The notes beneath the pieces are model-generated. The model searched no databases and had not been told where the DNA came from. It saw only the letters and a list, made by a program, of their open reading frames with translations. A program made the translations under genes and the position numbers. From assembly GCA_016926235.1 (NCBI GenBank), contig JAFGOZ010000028.1, forward strand, positions 62,001-126,000: a stretch of DNA of 64,000 nucleotides. Direction: 5' to 3'. Shown in pieces: positions 53,550-63,550 of the stretch (positions within the stretch are counted from its first letter, which is position 1; the number at the start of each line of letters is the position of its first letter). The stretch comes from Bacteroidales bacterium. GTDB taxonomy: Bacteria > Bacteroidota > Bacteroidia > Bacteroidales > UBA10428.

Positions 53550-54722
53550 ATGAAACGATTATTACCCTTTATGCTTGCAGTTTTATTCATTATGGGATGC
53601 GCATCATCAGCAAAATTATATGAAAAAGGAAGATATGATGCAGCAATAAATAAATCTATAAAGAAGATTTTGAAAAAACGTACGCGGTACGATGAGATTA
53701 GGGTGCTTGACAGGGCTTACAAGGTGGCAAATGATAATGATAATGAAAGGATAAAATATTTGCTCGAGGAAGGTAACGCTGATAACTGGGAAGAAGTTTA
53801 TCAGATATATTCCCGGCTTAAAAACAGGCAAACCAATGTGAGAAGGGTATTACCCCTTAAACTTCCGGAACGGACCATTAATTACGAACAAATTGATTAT
53901 GATAAAAAGATAGTTGAAGCCAAAGGCAAAGCAGCCGACTATTTTTGGGATCACGGCCAGCAGTTAATGAAGAATGGAGATAAAGCTTCATACAGACAAG
54001 CCTATTATGAATTAAATAAAGCGAAAAATTATACCGGAGGTAAATACCAGGGTATTGACCAGCTCATTGAAGAAGCCCGGTATAAAGGCATCAGCCGTGT
54101 ATTGATCCGTGTTATTAATGAAACCCATCTTGCCCTTACAGATGAGTTTGAAGACCAGATACTTGCTTTTGATTATGATTTTTACGATCGTACATGGGTT
54201 GAATATCATTTAAGGCATATGGATAATAATATAACTTATGATTATTTTATTGATATCAAATTAAAACGTATTGATGTTTCACCAGATAAGGTGGAAGAGA
54301 AAGACTATGTCGAGAAAAAAGAAGTTCAGGATGGGTGGGAATATGTACTGGATGAAAAAGGGAATGTAAAAAAAGACTCCCTTGGGAACGATATAAAAGT
54401 ACCTAAATATAAAACACTAACCTGCGCAGTTGTGGAAAGTGTACAGTCAAAGTCTGCCATGGTCCAGGGTGAGGTGGAGTTTGTATCACTGAATCCTCGA
54501 AAATTGATAAAGAAAGTGCCCATTTCTGCAGAGACATTGTTTGAGCATTTTTCAGCACGTGCCATAGGAGACAAAGCTGCATTGTCGGAACGTTCCTTAA
54601 AATTGATAGAGCGGGAACCAGCACCATTTCCTCATGACCTTGACCTGGTTTTCCAGGCTACGGAAACCTTAAAACTTTCCATAAGGGATGCTTTGAGGGA
54701 TAACAGCGGGGTGATCTACTAA
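53550..54722 (+). CDS. Hypothetical lipoprotein with helical-repeat N-terminal part
   Basis: This 390-residue protein has the signal MKRLLPFMLAVLFIMGC with lipobox MGC. Residues about 20-170 are helical and TPR-like (LYEKGRYDAAINKSIKKILKK, WEEVYQIYSRLKNRQ, ADYFWDHGQQLMKNGDKASYRQAYYELNKAKNY). The rest is beta-rich (FDYDFYDRTWVEYHLRHM, then CAVVESVQSKSAMVQGEVEFVSL). This looks like a conserved Bacteroidota lipoprotein of unknown role. It is divergent from the Ig-like lipoprotein gene and convergent with the small membrane protein gene at 54788-55459. Confidence 0.68.
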   Translation: MKRLLPFMLAVLFIMGCASSAKLYEKGRYDAAINKSIKKILKKRTRYDEIRVLDRAYKVANDNDNERIKYLLEEGNADNWEEVYQIYSRLKNRQTNVRRVLPLKLPERTINYEQIDYDKKIVEAKGKAADYFWDHGQQLMKNGDKASYRQAYYELNKAKNYTGGKYQGIDQLIEEARYKGISRVLIRVINETHLALTDEFEDQILAFDYDFYDRTWVEYHLRHMDNNITYDYFIDIKLKRIDVSPDKVEEKDYVEKKEVQDGWEYVLDEKGNVKKDSLGNDIKVPKYKTLTCAVVESVQSKSAMVQGEVEFVSLNPRKLIKKVPISAETLFEHFSARAIGDKAALSERSLKLIEREPAPFPHDLDLVFQATETLKLSIRDALRDNSGVIY

Positions 54723-54787
54723 ACAATAATAATTGGCAGGGGGCAAACTAAGAAGTTATCAAATTTGGAGACATATATCAATTATAA

Positions 54788-55459
54788 TTATCTCAAATTA
54801 TTAAGTGTAATTTTTACACTTAAATGTCTTGGACCTTTATTGTCAGCATAAATATATGGGATATCGAAGGTATATTCACCGTTGATGAAGAGCTTCTCTA
54901 TATGCCATTCTACAGTGTTTGTAATCATACTTAATGCATTTTCGTTTGTACTGACATCAATACCAGTATCGTTCTTAAACCGGGATATTAAAAGTGAAAC
55001 CAGCTTTTGTTTGTCTTCTTGTGTTACATAAACATCCTTATAATCAGGAACATCATTTTTAATAAGCTTTTTGCGAATTACATGCCGGTATGTTTTTATT
55101 ACAATGAAAAACCAAACTACCATGCCAATACCAAAAGATATAATAATGGTAAGTGTATGAAAAACCATCAGCCTTTTGTTTTTTGTGGCTATAAAGACTT
55201 CTTTTATTGGTATTTTTTCAGGCGAACGGGTAATTTCATCCTCAAAGAAAGCAATATCCGGAATAAATGTCTTTGTAGTATTTCCAAGTTCAATAAATCT
55301 CATATCGTGTTGTAAGGCATACTCATTGCATGTTGGCAAATAAACATATCTGATGAAAATATGATTTGCTGCTAGGATACAACTAACCATAGCGGCACCG
55401 GCAATTGTGGCAACAACCAGTATGATCATGTTTTTACTGAAACCGGGTTTGTTTTCCAT
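54788..55459 (-). CDS. Two-helix membrane protein co-encoded with the hybrid kinase
   Basis: This 223-residue protein has two transmembrane helices (about 10-32, MIILVVATIAGAAMVSCILAAN, and about 98-122, LTIIISFGIGMVVWFFIVIKTY), with a 65-residue extracytoplasmic loop between them. A 100-residue cytoplasmic C-terminal part follows. No family is recognised. It lies 21 bp downstream of the hybrid histidine kinase on the same strand, so the two are likely one transcript and the protein may affect kinase signalling (inference). Confidence 0.65.
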   Translation of the reverse strand: MENKPGFSKNMIILVVATIAGAAMVSCILAANHIFIRYVYLPTCNEYALQHDMRFIELGNTTKTFIPDIAFFEDEITRSPEKIPIKEVFIATKNKRLMVFHTLTIIISFGIGMVVWFFIVIKTYRHVIRKKLIKNDVPDYKDVYVTQEDKQKLVSLLISRFKNDTGIDVSTNENALSMITNTVEWHIEKLFINGEYTFDIPYIYADNKGPRHLSVKITLNNLR

Positions 55460-55480
55460 TGGAAGGATGTATTACTTTAT

Positions 55481-58400
55481 TCAAATGTATTGTGCGACTA
55501 ATATAAGCAAATCTTCTGAGACGATAGGTTTGCCAATATAATCATCAAATAATTCCTGGCGAAGTGTATGCTCTTCATTTGCCAGAGCATATGCTGTGTG
55601 AGCTATTACGGGTATCTCCATGTTGATTTTTTTTATGGCACGCATGGCCTGAACACCATTCATCTTAGGCATTTTCACATCCATTATTATTACATTGATT
55701 TTCTTTTTATTAGCCTTATAGAGTTCAACGGCTTCAAGACCGTTTTTTGCCCAAAGGAGTTTAGCTTTAGTTTCCATAAATATGGATGCCAGCAAATAGT
55801 AGTTAGATTCTTCATCTTCTGCTATCAGGATAGTCTTATCCTTCCAGTTAAATGTTTCCTGGCTTTTTTGGCTTCCTGGTTGATATAATTTTTTAAAGGT
55901 TGTATCAGATTTTGCCAAGGGAAGTGAGAAGAAAAATTCAGATCCTGCATTTGGTTTCGATTGCATCCATATTTTGCCGCCCATATGTTCGACCAGGTAT
56001 TTTGTAATGGTTAATCCCAGACCGGTTCCACGAAAAACTTTATCCGTGTCGTTTTCAATTTTCACAAAACGATCAAAGATAATATCCTGATCTTTTTTAT
56101 GTATTCCAATACCAGTGTCCTTCACATAAAATATTATATCATTTTCTTTAGTGAATTCTTTCACTCCAAATTCAACAGTTCCCTTGGGTGTAAATTTAAT
56201 TGCATTGGTAAGCAGGTTACTAAAAATTTGTTTTACACGGATAGGATCAGAAACCAAAGTGGCATTTTCCGGAAGTTTTTCGACATTTAAAATCAATTGT
56301 ATAATCGCTTTGCTGTTTTTTTTATACCCTGTTTCTTTGACATAATGATTATAAATACCTTGCAAAATAGGTAGTAGTTGTATTTCGGTATTGAAAAATT
56401 CTATCTGTTCTGATTCTATCTGTGAGAATTCAATAATATCGTTAATAATGTTTAACAGTGCATATCCATTGGTTTTTACAATCTGGTAATATTTATTTTG
56501 TTGTTCTTCGTTGAGTTTTTTATGTGACAAAAGGTCGATAAATCCGATAATTGCATTAAGGGGTGTACGTATTTCATGACTCATATTGGTTAAAAAGGAG
56601 GATTTTAATCTGTCACTTTCTTCCGCTTTATGCAAAGCCTTTTCTAAATCGGCAGTTCGATCAGATATAATTTGTGCCAGGTGGTCTTTATGGTCTTCCA
56701 GTTCCTTATTTTTCTTTTTTACCATTTCATAGGCTTTTGCATTATCCAGGGTGATGGCAATGAATGAGGTCATGGATTGGAGGGATGGAAGGCTTTTAAC
56801 AGGGTACGCATCATAATTATAACTTTGAATAACTAATATTCCTATTCGTTTATGACTTATACTTAAAGGCAGAAAAATAGCTGATTTTGGCATATCCGAA
56901 GTTCTAAGGGTAATTTCTTCTGCATATTGTTTATACTCTGTACCAAAATCATTAAGTAGTAATGATCTTTGATTATTAAAACAGTAGGCCTCACAGTTTT
57001 TATTTTCGTCTGTTTTAATAGAAAATCCTTTCATTTTTATGCCATTATCAATGAATGTTTCAAAAATCAGATGTTTAGTACTTTCATCATATAATCCCAA
57101 TCCAAAGATGGCCGTGTCAAGTATCGAACTCACATAATCATGAATCAGATCGCCTACTGTATTTATATTTAAGGATGAGCTTATTTTTTCTGCAAACTCA
57201 TTGAGCAGTGATGCCCATCGATATTGCTTCTCAACTTCAATATTGTATTTTTCAATTTCTTCACGCTGGGTTATTATTTCTTCATTTTGTTGTCGGATTT
57301 CTTCACTTTGGGTAAGAATTTCGTCTTTTTGATTTTTTAATTCTACAGTATAGGCTTTCAATTCTGCTGTTCGTTTACTTACCGTATCTTCCAATATCTT
57401 TTTCTGGTTTTTTAAAACCCTGAGACGTACGCGGTAGTAAATGGCAATAAGCAATAAACCCGTAAGAAAAAGAGCTATTTTAAAGCCCAGTGTTTTCCAA
57501 AAGGGGGGTAATACTTCAATACGAAGTTGAGTGGGTTGATTTGCCTCCATCCCATCGGGATTTATTCCTATAATTTCCAACACATAATCTCCTGCACTTA
57601 ATCCGGTAAACGTAATTTGATTATTGTTCCCTTCGCAGATAACCCACTCATCATTTGCACCAAGTAACCTGTATTTATAAGTGTTTTGGATGGGATCTGC
57701 ATAGTGGAGTATATCAAATTTTATGGTGAAGCTTTTAATATTTGGATATATAGTAAGGGTATTTATGGTGTATAAAGGATCTGTAAAAATTTCCTTTCCT
57801 ATATACTTATCTCCGGGATGAATCTCTTTGTTGCCTATATAAAGACCAGAAAGTAATACTTTAGGAGCATACATATTGTCTTTAATTTTTTTGGGATAAA
57901 ACTCATTATAGCCATTTATTCCTCCAAAGTAGAGCTCCCCATCTTTACTTTTAAAATATGCGTTATAGTTAAATTGTCTGCTTTGCAATCCATCGTCTTT
58001 ATCAAATTCGGTGCAAGATACTGTCTCTCCCTTTAGCGTTTTATTTTTTTCCAGTTCAAACAAACCAGAGTTTGTAGAAACCCACAGGTTGTCACCACTC
58101 TCAACGATCCCGAAAACATTGAGAAAGGTCTGTTTCTCAGTTTCGCAAATATTACGAAAGGTTTGGTTCCATGTATTGTAATACGATAGACCTTTATCAC
58201 TTCCAATCCAATATTTTCCTTGCTGGTCTTCTATTATCACATTTACATAACCAATTAACGAATCATTTCTGATAAACCGGAAAGCCTTATTATTCAATGA
58301 ATATTCCCAAAAGCCTTGCACACCCCCGATCAGTATTTTGCCGTCATGAGTTTCGCATATTCCGTTTTTAACATCAAAAGAAAAGTTTGTAAACCTCGTA

Positions 58401-59935
58401 TTTCCTTCTTTCAACATACTAAGTTTTGATGGAAGATCATCCCAGTTTATGCTTGTTATAACCCATAATGTATTCCTACTATCCACAAATACATGGTATA
58501 CCTTATTTGAAGGAAGGCTTGTGGAGTCGTTGGGATTATGTTTATAGTTTTTAAATAATCCTGTTTTGGAGTTATAATAATCAAGGCCTCCATTATTGGT
58601 AGCAATCCAAAGGTTTCCCAGCTTATCAAAGCTTAATGATTTCAAATCATTATAGGCAATAGAATTACCTTTTTCCGAATGTGTAAGGTATCTGTACCTG
58701 GAAGTATTTTTATCCAGGATATTCAATCCGTTTTCAGTGGCAATATAGATATTCCCGAAATGATCCTCCTCAAATGCAAAAACATTGCTATTATTTATAA
58801 AACGGTCATCATCTTTACGGAAAGAATGAGTGATGAAACGCTTTGCATATATATTTGCATAGTTTACCCCTCCATATACAGTCCCCAGCCATATTCCTCC
58901 CTGAGGATCGATGTATGAAGAAAATATAGAATTGTTGTTCAAGGTGGCGTTGGTATGTTCTGAACTTGCAATATATTCAAATGTATCATCCACTTTGTTG
59001 TAGAGGTACAATCCTGCTCTTGTACCAATGTAAAGGATTGAATCAGGGGATTCGAAAAATGTTCGTACTCGTTTTGAATAGGCATTAACAGGGTCAATTT
59101 CTTTTACATAGAAATTGTTTTTTTCTTTATCAAAATATAGCACCCCGTGGTTATGCGTTCCGACCCATATAAAACCAAACTTGTCTTCATATATCTGGTC
59201 AATTCTATTGTCAATATTGGTTTTATCAAATTTAACCGGAACAGGATAGTAGGAAAATCCCATTTCATTTACGTTTAATTTGCACAGGGTCATATCGTAA
59301 CATGTAAACCAAACATTATCTTGCCTGTCAATCCATAATTTAGATACTATATTATTTGGCAGTTGTTTATTATTTTTTGTAAAATATTGTATTTCAGAGG
59401 TAATTAAATTCAATGAAAACAAGCCATTTGTGGTTGCTAACCACAGGTTTTGTTTTGAATCTTCCTTAATGTCAAGTACTCCAAATTCCTTTACTCTTTC
59501 CGAAAAATAAGTTACACTGTTAAAATTGTCTGCAGCCTCATTATAAATACATAGTCCCAGATCGGTACCAACCCAAATGTCACCCTGAGAATCTGTGAAT
59601 ATTGTATTTATTTTATTTGGGACCAGACATGAGGTTTTATCATTTTTTGATCTGTATTGTTTTACTTCCAGTCCATTATATTTGTTTACTCCGTCGGGAG
59701 TGCATATCCAAATATATCCCTGTTTGTCCTGGCATATTTCATAAATAAGATTTGTTGTAAGGCCTTCATCAATTGTAATATATCTAAAGGGCATGAAGTA
59801 TGATGAGGTATTCTTAACCTGAGAGAACAGATTATTTGAAATAAAGCTGAGGAAGAAAGTTAAGAGAAGTGAGTGAAGTAGAAGATATTCAAATGCATAC
59901 ACCCATCGAAATGTATTTTTACCGGATGAATCCAT
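55481..59935 (-). CDS. Hybrid histidine kinase with Reg_prop propeller, Y_Y_Y, GAF and receiver domains
   Basis: The ATG at 59935 is preferred to the upstream TTG at 59941, giving 1484 residues. Residues about 10-35 are a hydrophobic export segment. About 55-720 hold about 12-14 Reg_prop propeller repeats (DKQGYIWICTPDGVNKYNG and kin). About 735-810 is a Y_Y_Y domain, then a transmembrane helix (about 812-835), a coiled coil, a GAF domain (about 925-1075), HisKA with phospho-His H1120 (NMSHEIRTPLNAI), HATPase_c with NLLTNAIKF, DTGIGI and GTGLGLTI, and a REC domain with D1419 (IIMDVKMPK). It has no AraC output domain, so it must signal through another protein. Ligand likely extracellular glycans or metabolites (family inference). 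Confidence 0.93.
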   Translation of the reverse strand: MDSSGKNTFRWVYAFEYLLLHSLLLTFFLSFISNNLFSQVKNTSSYFMPFRYITIDEGLTTNLIYEICQDKQGYIWICTPDGVNKYNGLEVKQYRSKNDKTSCLVPNKINTIFTDSQGDIWVGTDLGLCIYNEAADNFNSVTYFSERVKEFGVLDIKEDSKQNLWLATTNGLFSLNLITSEIQYFTKNNKQLPNNIVSKLWIDRQDNVWFTCYDMTLCKLNVNEMGFSYYPVPVKFDKTNIDNRIDQIYEDKFGFIWVGTHNHGVLYFDKEKNNFYVKEIDPVNAYSKRVRTFFESPDSILYIGTRAGLYLYNKVDDTFEYIASSEHTNATLNNNSIFSSYIDPQGGIWLGTVYGGVNYANIYAKRFITHSFRKDDDRFINNSNVFAFEEDHFGNIYIATENGLNILDKNTSRYRYLTHSEKGNSIAYNDLKSLSFDKLGNLWIATNNGGLDYYNSKTGLFKNYKHNPNDSTSLPSNKVYHVFVDSRNTLWVITSINWDDLPSKLSMLKEGNTRFTNFSFDVKNGICETHDGKILIGGVQGFWEYSLNNKAFRFIRNDSLIGYVNVIIEDQQGKYWIGSDKGLSYYNTWNQTFRNICETEKQTFLNVFGIVESGDNLWVSTNSGLFELEKNKTLKGETVSCTEFDKDDGLQSRQFNYNAYFKSKDGELYFGGINGYNEFYPKKIKDNMYAPKVLLSGLYIGNKEIHPGDKYIGKEIFTDPLYTINTLTIYPNIKSFTIKFDILHYADPIQNTYKYRLLGANDEWVICEGNNNQITFTGLSAGDYVLEIIGINPDGMEANQPTQLRIEVLPPFWKTLGFKIALFLTGLLLIAIYYRVRLRVLKNQKKILEDTVSKRTAELKAYTVELKNQKDEILTQSEEIRQQNEEIITQREEIEKYNIEVEKQYRWASLLNEFAEKISSSLNINTVGDLIHDYVSSILDTAIFGLGLYDESTKHLIFETFIDNGIKMKGFSIKTDENKNCEAYCFNNQRSLLLNDFGTEYKQYAEEITLRTSDMPKSAIFLPLSISHKRIGILVIQSYNYDAYPVKSLPSLQSMTSFIAITLDNAKAYEMVKKKNKELEDHKDHLAQIISDRTADLEKALHKAEESDRLKSSFLTNMSHEIRTPLNAIIGFIDLLSHKKLNEEQQNKYYQIVKTNGYALLNIINDIIEFSQIESEQIEFFNTEIQLLPILQGIYNHYVKETGYKKNSKAIIQLILNVEKLPENATLVSDPIRVKQIFSNLLTNAIKFTPKGTVEFGVKEFTKENDIIFYVKDTGIGIHKKDQDIIFDRFVKIENDTDKVFRGTGLGLTITKYLVEHMGGKIWMQSKPNAGSEFFFSLPLAKSDTTFKKLYQPGSQKSQETFNWKDKTILIAEDEESNYYLLASIFMETKAKLLWAKNGLEAVELYKANKKKINVIIMDVKMPKMNGVQAMRAIKKINMEIPVIAHTAYALANEEHTLRQELFDDYIGKPIVSEDLLILVAQYI

Positions 59936-60051
59936 AATCAATGGTAATTTTGATTAAGCAATCACATAGTTAAGATACGAAAAATGAAGCAGAAAAGGGA
60001 TTATTTTGGAAGTTTTGTTACAATTTTGACTGTCAGAGTATTAATCTATAG

Positions 60052-61479
60052 TTAAAAGAATTTTATTCCAATACCAACATCGATTCTAGAATTATTATCA
60101 GGTTCATCCAATTTCACTGTCTGTCCTTCTATTTCGTATTCTTTAAAACCGCCAAACACTCCTGAGAGTTCTAAAAATATTCCGATATGTTTTTGGTCAG
60201 TAAAATTAAATCTATTTGTTATTTTAAGTCCAAATGTTTTTCCTTCTTGTGTATAAAGGAAATGGTTAATTGCAGCATCATTCTTTTTAAACATTATTCC
60301 AGGAGAAATTCCATTTTCATAATAAAATCCTCCGATGTCTTGGGTTCTAAACATAAAATCTAAACCGATAAAGAATAATTTAATATCATCAGAAGTACTG
60401 GTAACCTGATCAGTATTAATATAAACGTTTTGGAGGTTGTTAATTGAATTTTTTGTTCTGAAATAACGAAATGAAGGTCCCATTCCAAATAATTCATTTA
60501 AATAAAAAGTAACATCAGCACCTGCACCAAAACCAGACCTTATTTCTTTCATATAGGATTCCAGTTCCTGAGGTATATCATCTATAGATTTTGGGTATAT
60601 ATATCCGTAGCTACCTTGGATATTAAGTTTAATTTTAGGATATTCTGAATTTCCTTGGATCGTCTGAGTCGTATTTTTTATTTCTGGCTCTGATAAATCT
60701 GTAAAGAGAATGCCTAATGCATCTTTTTTTGTAATTAAGGTTTTAACAAGCTCGCCTTTCGAATTGGGGGCATTAAGATATATATTTTCTTTATCAAAAG
60801 CTGAAATCATATAAGGGTCGAATTGTCCGGAATTCCTTAAAATGTAATTTTTGCTGGTTTTTAGTCTTGTATCTGGTACCTGAACATTAAAAACGATGCT
60901 TTTTACTTTATCTTTTGTTATATTTGTTTTTATAATTTTATCATTATTTACTATCTCGATATTGATTATACTATCTTTTACTGATATTATATTTACATCT
61001 CGCCTTTTATCATTCATTGTAATTAAATAGTTTTCTTTTTTCATTAATAGTTTTAATGAAGCTTCATATTTTTCCTTATATACTAACAACCTGGGATCAT
61101 TTATTGTATTTTCAAAACCACAAATAAAAACTCCACTTTTATTAATTGATTTTGAACTCCAGGTTTTTATATCTGTATAGTAAATTTCCTTTCTGTTAAT
61201 TGAATCAATCCAGCAACGTATTGTATCATACGTAATTTTAGGAATAATAATCTCATCTTCAGCCTTATAAAAATTACAGCTTAAAACGTTATTTATATTG
61301 ATTGTAATCGGGTCCGATGCGTTAGTTTCTTTAAATAGAATATAATTACTTTCAAAGAGGATTATTTCACCCGTTAATGCTTCAATACTGCTTTCGGAAA
61401 CAATTATATAATCTTGTGACTTTATATTGTAACTATAAATATATAGACCGATAAGGATTAAGAGGATATTTCTTTTCAT
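60052..61479 (-). CDS. Hypothetical exported protein with C-terminal beta-barrel-like part
   Basis: This 475-residue protein has a signal peptide ending near residue 21 (NIKSQ). About 25-260 hold beta-rich repeats of a basic type (ITKDKVKSIVFNVQVP, DKENIYLNAPNSKGELVKTLITKKDALGILF). About 285-475 look like an outer-membrane barrel: YPKIKLNIQGSYGYIYP, GFGAGADVTFYLNELFGMGPSFRYF, FIGLDFMF, FGLKITNRFNF, FLELSGVFGGF, ending IDVGIGIKFF. No family is recognised. It lies 93 bp downstream of the unknown protein at 61573 and 116 bp upstream of the hybrid kinase, all on the minus strand. Confidence 0.62.
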   Translation of the reverse strand: MKRNILLILIGLYIYSYNIKSQDYIIVSESSIEALTGEIILFESNYILFKETNASDPITININNVLSCNFYKAEDEIIIPKITYDTIRCWIDSINRKEIYYTDIKTWSSKSINKSGVFICGFENTINDPRLLVYKEKYEASLKLLMKKENYLITMNDKRRDVNIISVKDSIINIEIVNNDKIIKTNITKDKVKSIVFNVQVPDTRLKTSKNYILRNSGQFDPYMISAFDKENIYLNAPNSKGELVKTLITKKDALGILFTDLSEPEIKNTTQTIQGNSEYPKIKLNIQGSYGYIYPKSIDDIPQELESYMKEIRSGFGAGADVTFYLNELFGMGPSFRYFRTKNSINNLQNVYINTDQVTSTSDDIKLFFIGLDFMFRTQDIGGFYYENGISPGIMFKKNDAAINHFLYTQEGKTFGLKITNRFNFTDQKHIGIFLELSGVFGGFKEYEIEGQTVKLDEPDNNSRIDVGIGIKFF

Positions 61480-61572
61480 CTTGCATTTTATAATAAAGAC
61501 AATTTATTATTCTATTACCCTAAAATTAGATAATAATTATTTTGTTTATCTGATAAAATAATGTATTATTCT

Positions 61573-62025
61573 TTAATCTGCAATATGAAATTCAAGATTT
61601 AATTCATTAGCATATTGTTGTACTTGATTTTGTATTTTTTCTGGAGGTAATGAAAGGTCATAATAATTTTCATTCCAACACTGTTTAAGCCATCCTTCAC
61701 CAATCCATGTTACCCATTCTTCTTCGGGTATTTTACTTAGAAGGATCTTTAGTGGGGGAACACCGGTTACGGCATATCCTCCATAAGTTACTTCATTGTA
61801 TGTTTTTAAACGGTTTGTTCCCGGGAGTAACGAATAGTTCCAGTCGCTGCCATTTGGCCAGCTGTAAAGCTCCCATCCTTTCATGGAGTGATAGAATGTT
61901 ATTGTGTCAGGATCAATTCTGGTTAACGGAATGGGTTCTTTGGTTTCAATATCGGATTTGGAACATTTGTTAAACGATGCTATCACAGCAGTGACGAGTA
62001 ATGCAGAGAGCAGTATTTTCTTCAT
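61573..62025 (-). CDS. Hypothetical exported protein, atypical lipobox
   Basis: The start at 62025 (Met48 of the longest frame) gives 150 residues opening with MKKILLSALLVTAVIASFNKC. The longer frame from 62166 runs through the REP-like repeats and is rejected. The Cys after NK suits a lipoprotein by position, but the Lys and Asn before it do not match a standard lipobox. The rest is small and Trp-rich (WELYSWPNGSDWNYSLLPGTN and EEWVTWIGEGWLKQCW). No family is recognised. Confidence 0.6.
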   Translation of the reverse strand: MKKILLSALLVTAVIASFNKCSKSDIETKEPIPLTRIDPDTITFYHSMKGWELYSWPNGSDWNYSLLPGTNRLKTYNEVTYGGYAVTGVPPLKILLSKIPEEEWVTWIGEGWLKQCWNENYYDLSLPPEKIQNQVQQYANELNLEFHIAD

Positions 62026-62105
62026 AATGTAAGGTTTTATTTGAAGATGATGATGTGCATGAAATGGTTGCGTGAGACAAGATATATTTTTAAAATAGCT
62101 ATTGG

Positions 62106-62139
62106 GTAGTAGAGACACCGTGCATGGCGTCTCTACTAC
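62106..62139. repeat. REP-like palindrome 1 (GTAGTAGAGAC ... GTCTCTACTAC)
   Basis: A hairpin of 11 perfect pairs, one mismatch, then two more pairs around a GTGCAT loop. Its core contains GCATGGCGTC, shared with the adjacent repeat at 62151-62186. Confidence 0.6.
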
Positions 62140-62150
62140 ATTAAAAGGTT

Positions 62151-62186
62151 TGTTGCAAGGTGGCAATGCATGGCGTCCTTACAACA
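62151..62186. repeat. REP-like palindrome 2 (TGTTGCAAGG ... CCTTACAACA)
   Basis: A degenerate palindrome centred on ATGCAT with one mismatch in its ten-base outer arms. It contains GCATGGCGTC like palindrome 1 and lies 12 bp from it and 6 bp from the M56-M23 stop. Confidence 0.55.
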
Positions 62187-62191
62187 TAATA

Positions 62192-63550
62192 TTATTCCGG
62201 TATTTTTGGAAAATAATCCTCAGGATTTACTCTTTCCCCGTCTTTCTTTACCTCATAATGGAGATGAGGACCAGTTGCTTTTCCAGATTGGCCAACCTGG
62301 CCAATAATATCGCCGCATTTTACTTGTTGTCCTTCTTCTACATTATATTTCAATAAATGGGCATACAAGGTAGAATAACCATACGTATGATCAATAATAA
62401 TATAGATTCCATAACCGTTGCTTTCAATAGTTCCCTCCATTTTTCGTACGATCCCATCAGCAGTGGCCACAACGGATGTGCCTAAAGGTGCGGAAAGATC
62501 AACTCCATAATGAAATTTATGTATTTCTTTATTATTAATGGTAGTATCAGTCCTACCATACTTCTGGGTGAGTTTTACATTATCACCTTCAACAGGTAAA
62601 ATACTTGGAATATTTCCTGAGTTTTGAACAGTTGAAGAAATGTCATCCTTTACAAGAATAACTTCGTTGTACTTACTTGATGTTGCTGCTAAAAGCACCA
62701 ACACAAGTGGTAAAGCAAATAGAAATTTGATATATGCTCTTTTTTTAGATTTTATTTTTGAAATCATAGCCATTCGTTTTTTAGTCAGTGAATAATTAAA
62801 ACCGCTGGCCATGCAGTAAATAGTAGCTTCACGTACCTGGTTCAATAATATGGATTGATATGTTAAATGATCCACGCCCGATGCTATTACACTGGCATCG
62901 GCGGTGTATTCGTGAAGTTCAATTACTGCCTTGCGCAAGCGGTAGGCGAAAGGATTAAACCATTGCACAACGAGAAAGAATTCAACCAAAAGCACATCTA
63001 ATGAATGCCAGTGTGCTGCATGTATTTTTTCATGGGGTATTATTTTATCCAATTCTTCAGGTGTTATGCCTTCTGAAGGGATAAATATCCGGTTGAAAAA
63101 TGAGAAAGGTGCAGCTTTAGCATTAATCTTTATGAATTTAATCTTTCCTTTAGTTGTTTGTTCTGCTTTTTTACTAAAGGAGAGCTTCCAGATTCCAGCC
63201 AGACGTATAATATATCTTATAAAAAACACAATAACTCCAGCTATATAGATCATTAATACAATTCGGGTAAACGACCAATGCATAGACTCATCGATAATTG
63301 ACTGATTCCACGTAGTTGTATCCAGTAAAGGAATCTCTTCAGTAAAATTGAATTGATTAATTACCGGTTCCAGCGTTGTGGGCATTTTAATATGAATCAA
63401 AGGATAAAGTGTTGAGAAAAATAAAGAGAAAAGCAGGAATACCCTGTTTAGTAAAAAGAATTTTTCTTTACGTAAAAGCAAATGATAAAAACTATAGAAT
63501 AAAGCCAGGCTAATACCTGATTTTATCACAATACTTATCAGGTTATTCAT
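62192..63550 (-). CDS. BlaR1-like M56 membrane peptidase fused to M23 (LytM) peptidase
   Basis: This 452-residue protein has four transmembrane helices (about 3-23, 33-55, 95-117 and 271-290). Between helices 3 and 4 lies a cytoplasmic M56 metallopeptidase domain with HEKIH (173-177) and a third-ligand region LHEYTAD near 212-218. After helix 4 the extracytoplasmic part is an M23 endopeptidase domain with H347-x3-D351, H398 and HLH (429-431), all zinc-site residues of LytM. Usual M56 sensors carry a beta-lactam sensor domain or TonB-like tail there. It overlaps its BlaI partner gene by 4 bp, so it is translationally coupled. A role in sensing or cutting the cell wall is inferred. Confidence 0.9.
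   Translation of the reverse strand: MNNLISIVIKSGISLALFYSFYHLLLRKEKFFLLNRVFLLFSLFFSTLYPLIHIKMPTTLEPVINQFNFTEEIPLLDTTTWNQSIIDESMHWSFTRIVLMIYIAGVIVFFIRYIIRLAGIWKLSFSKKAEQTTKGKIKFIKINAKAAPFSFFNRIFIPSEGITPEELDKIIPHEKIHAAHWHSLDVLLVEFFLVVQWFNPFAYRLRKAVIELHEYTADASVIASGVDHLTYQSILLNQVREATIYCMASGFNYSLTKKRMAMISKIKSKKRAYIKFLFALPLVLVLLAATSSKYNEVILVKDDISSTVQNSGNIPSILPVEGDNVKLTQKYGRTDTTINNKEIHKFHYGVDLSAPLGTSVVATADGIVRKMEGTIESNGYGIYIIIDHTYGYSTLYAHLLKYNVEEGQQVKCGDIIGQVGQSGKATGPHLHYEVKKDGERVNPEDYFPKIPE

Noticed and set aside
62026..62166. N-terminal extension of the 61573 gene starting at 62166
   Set aside because: The added 47 residues run through the REP-like palindromes and precede a normal signal-like start at 62025.
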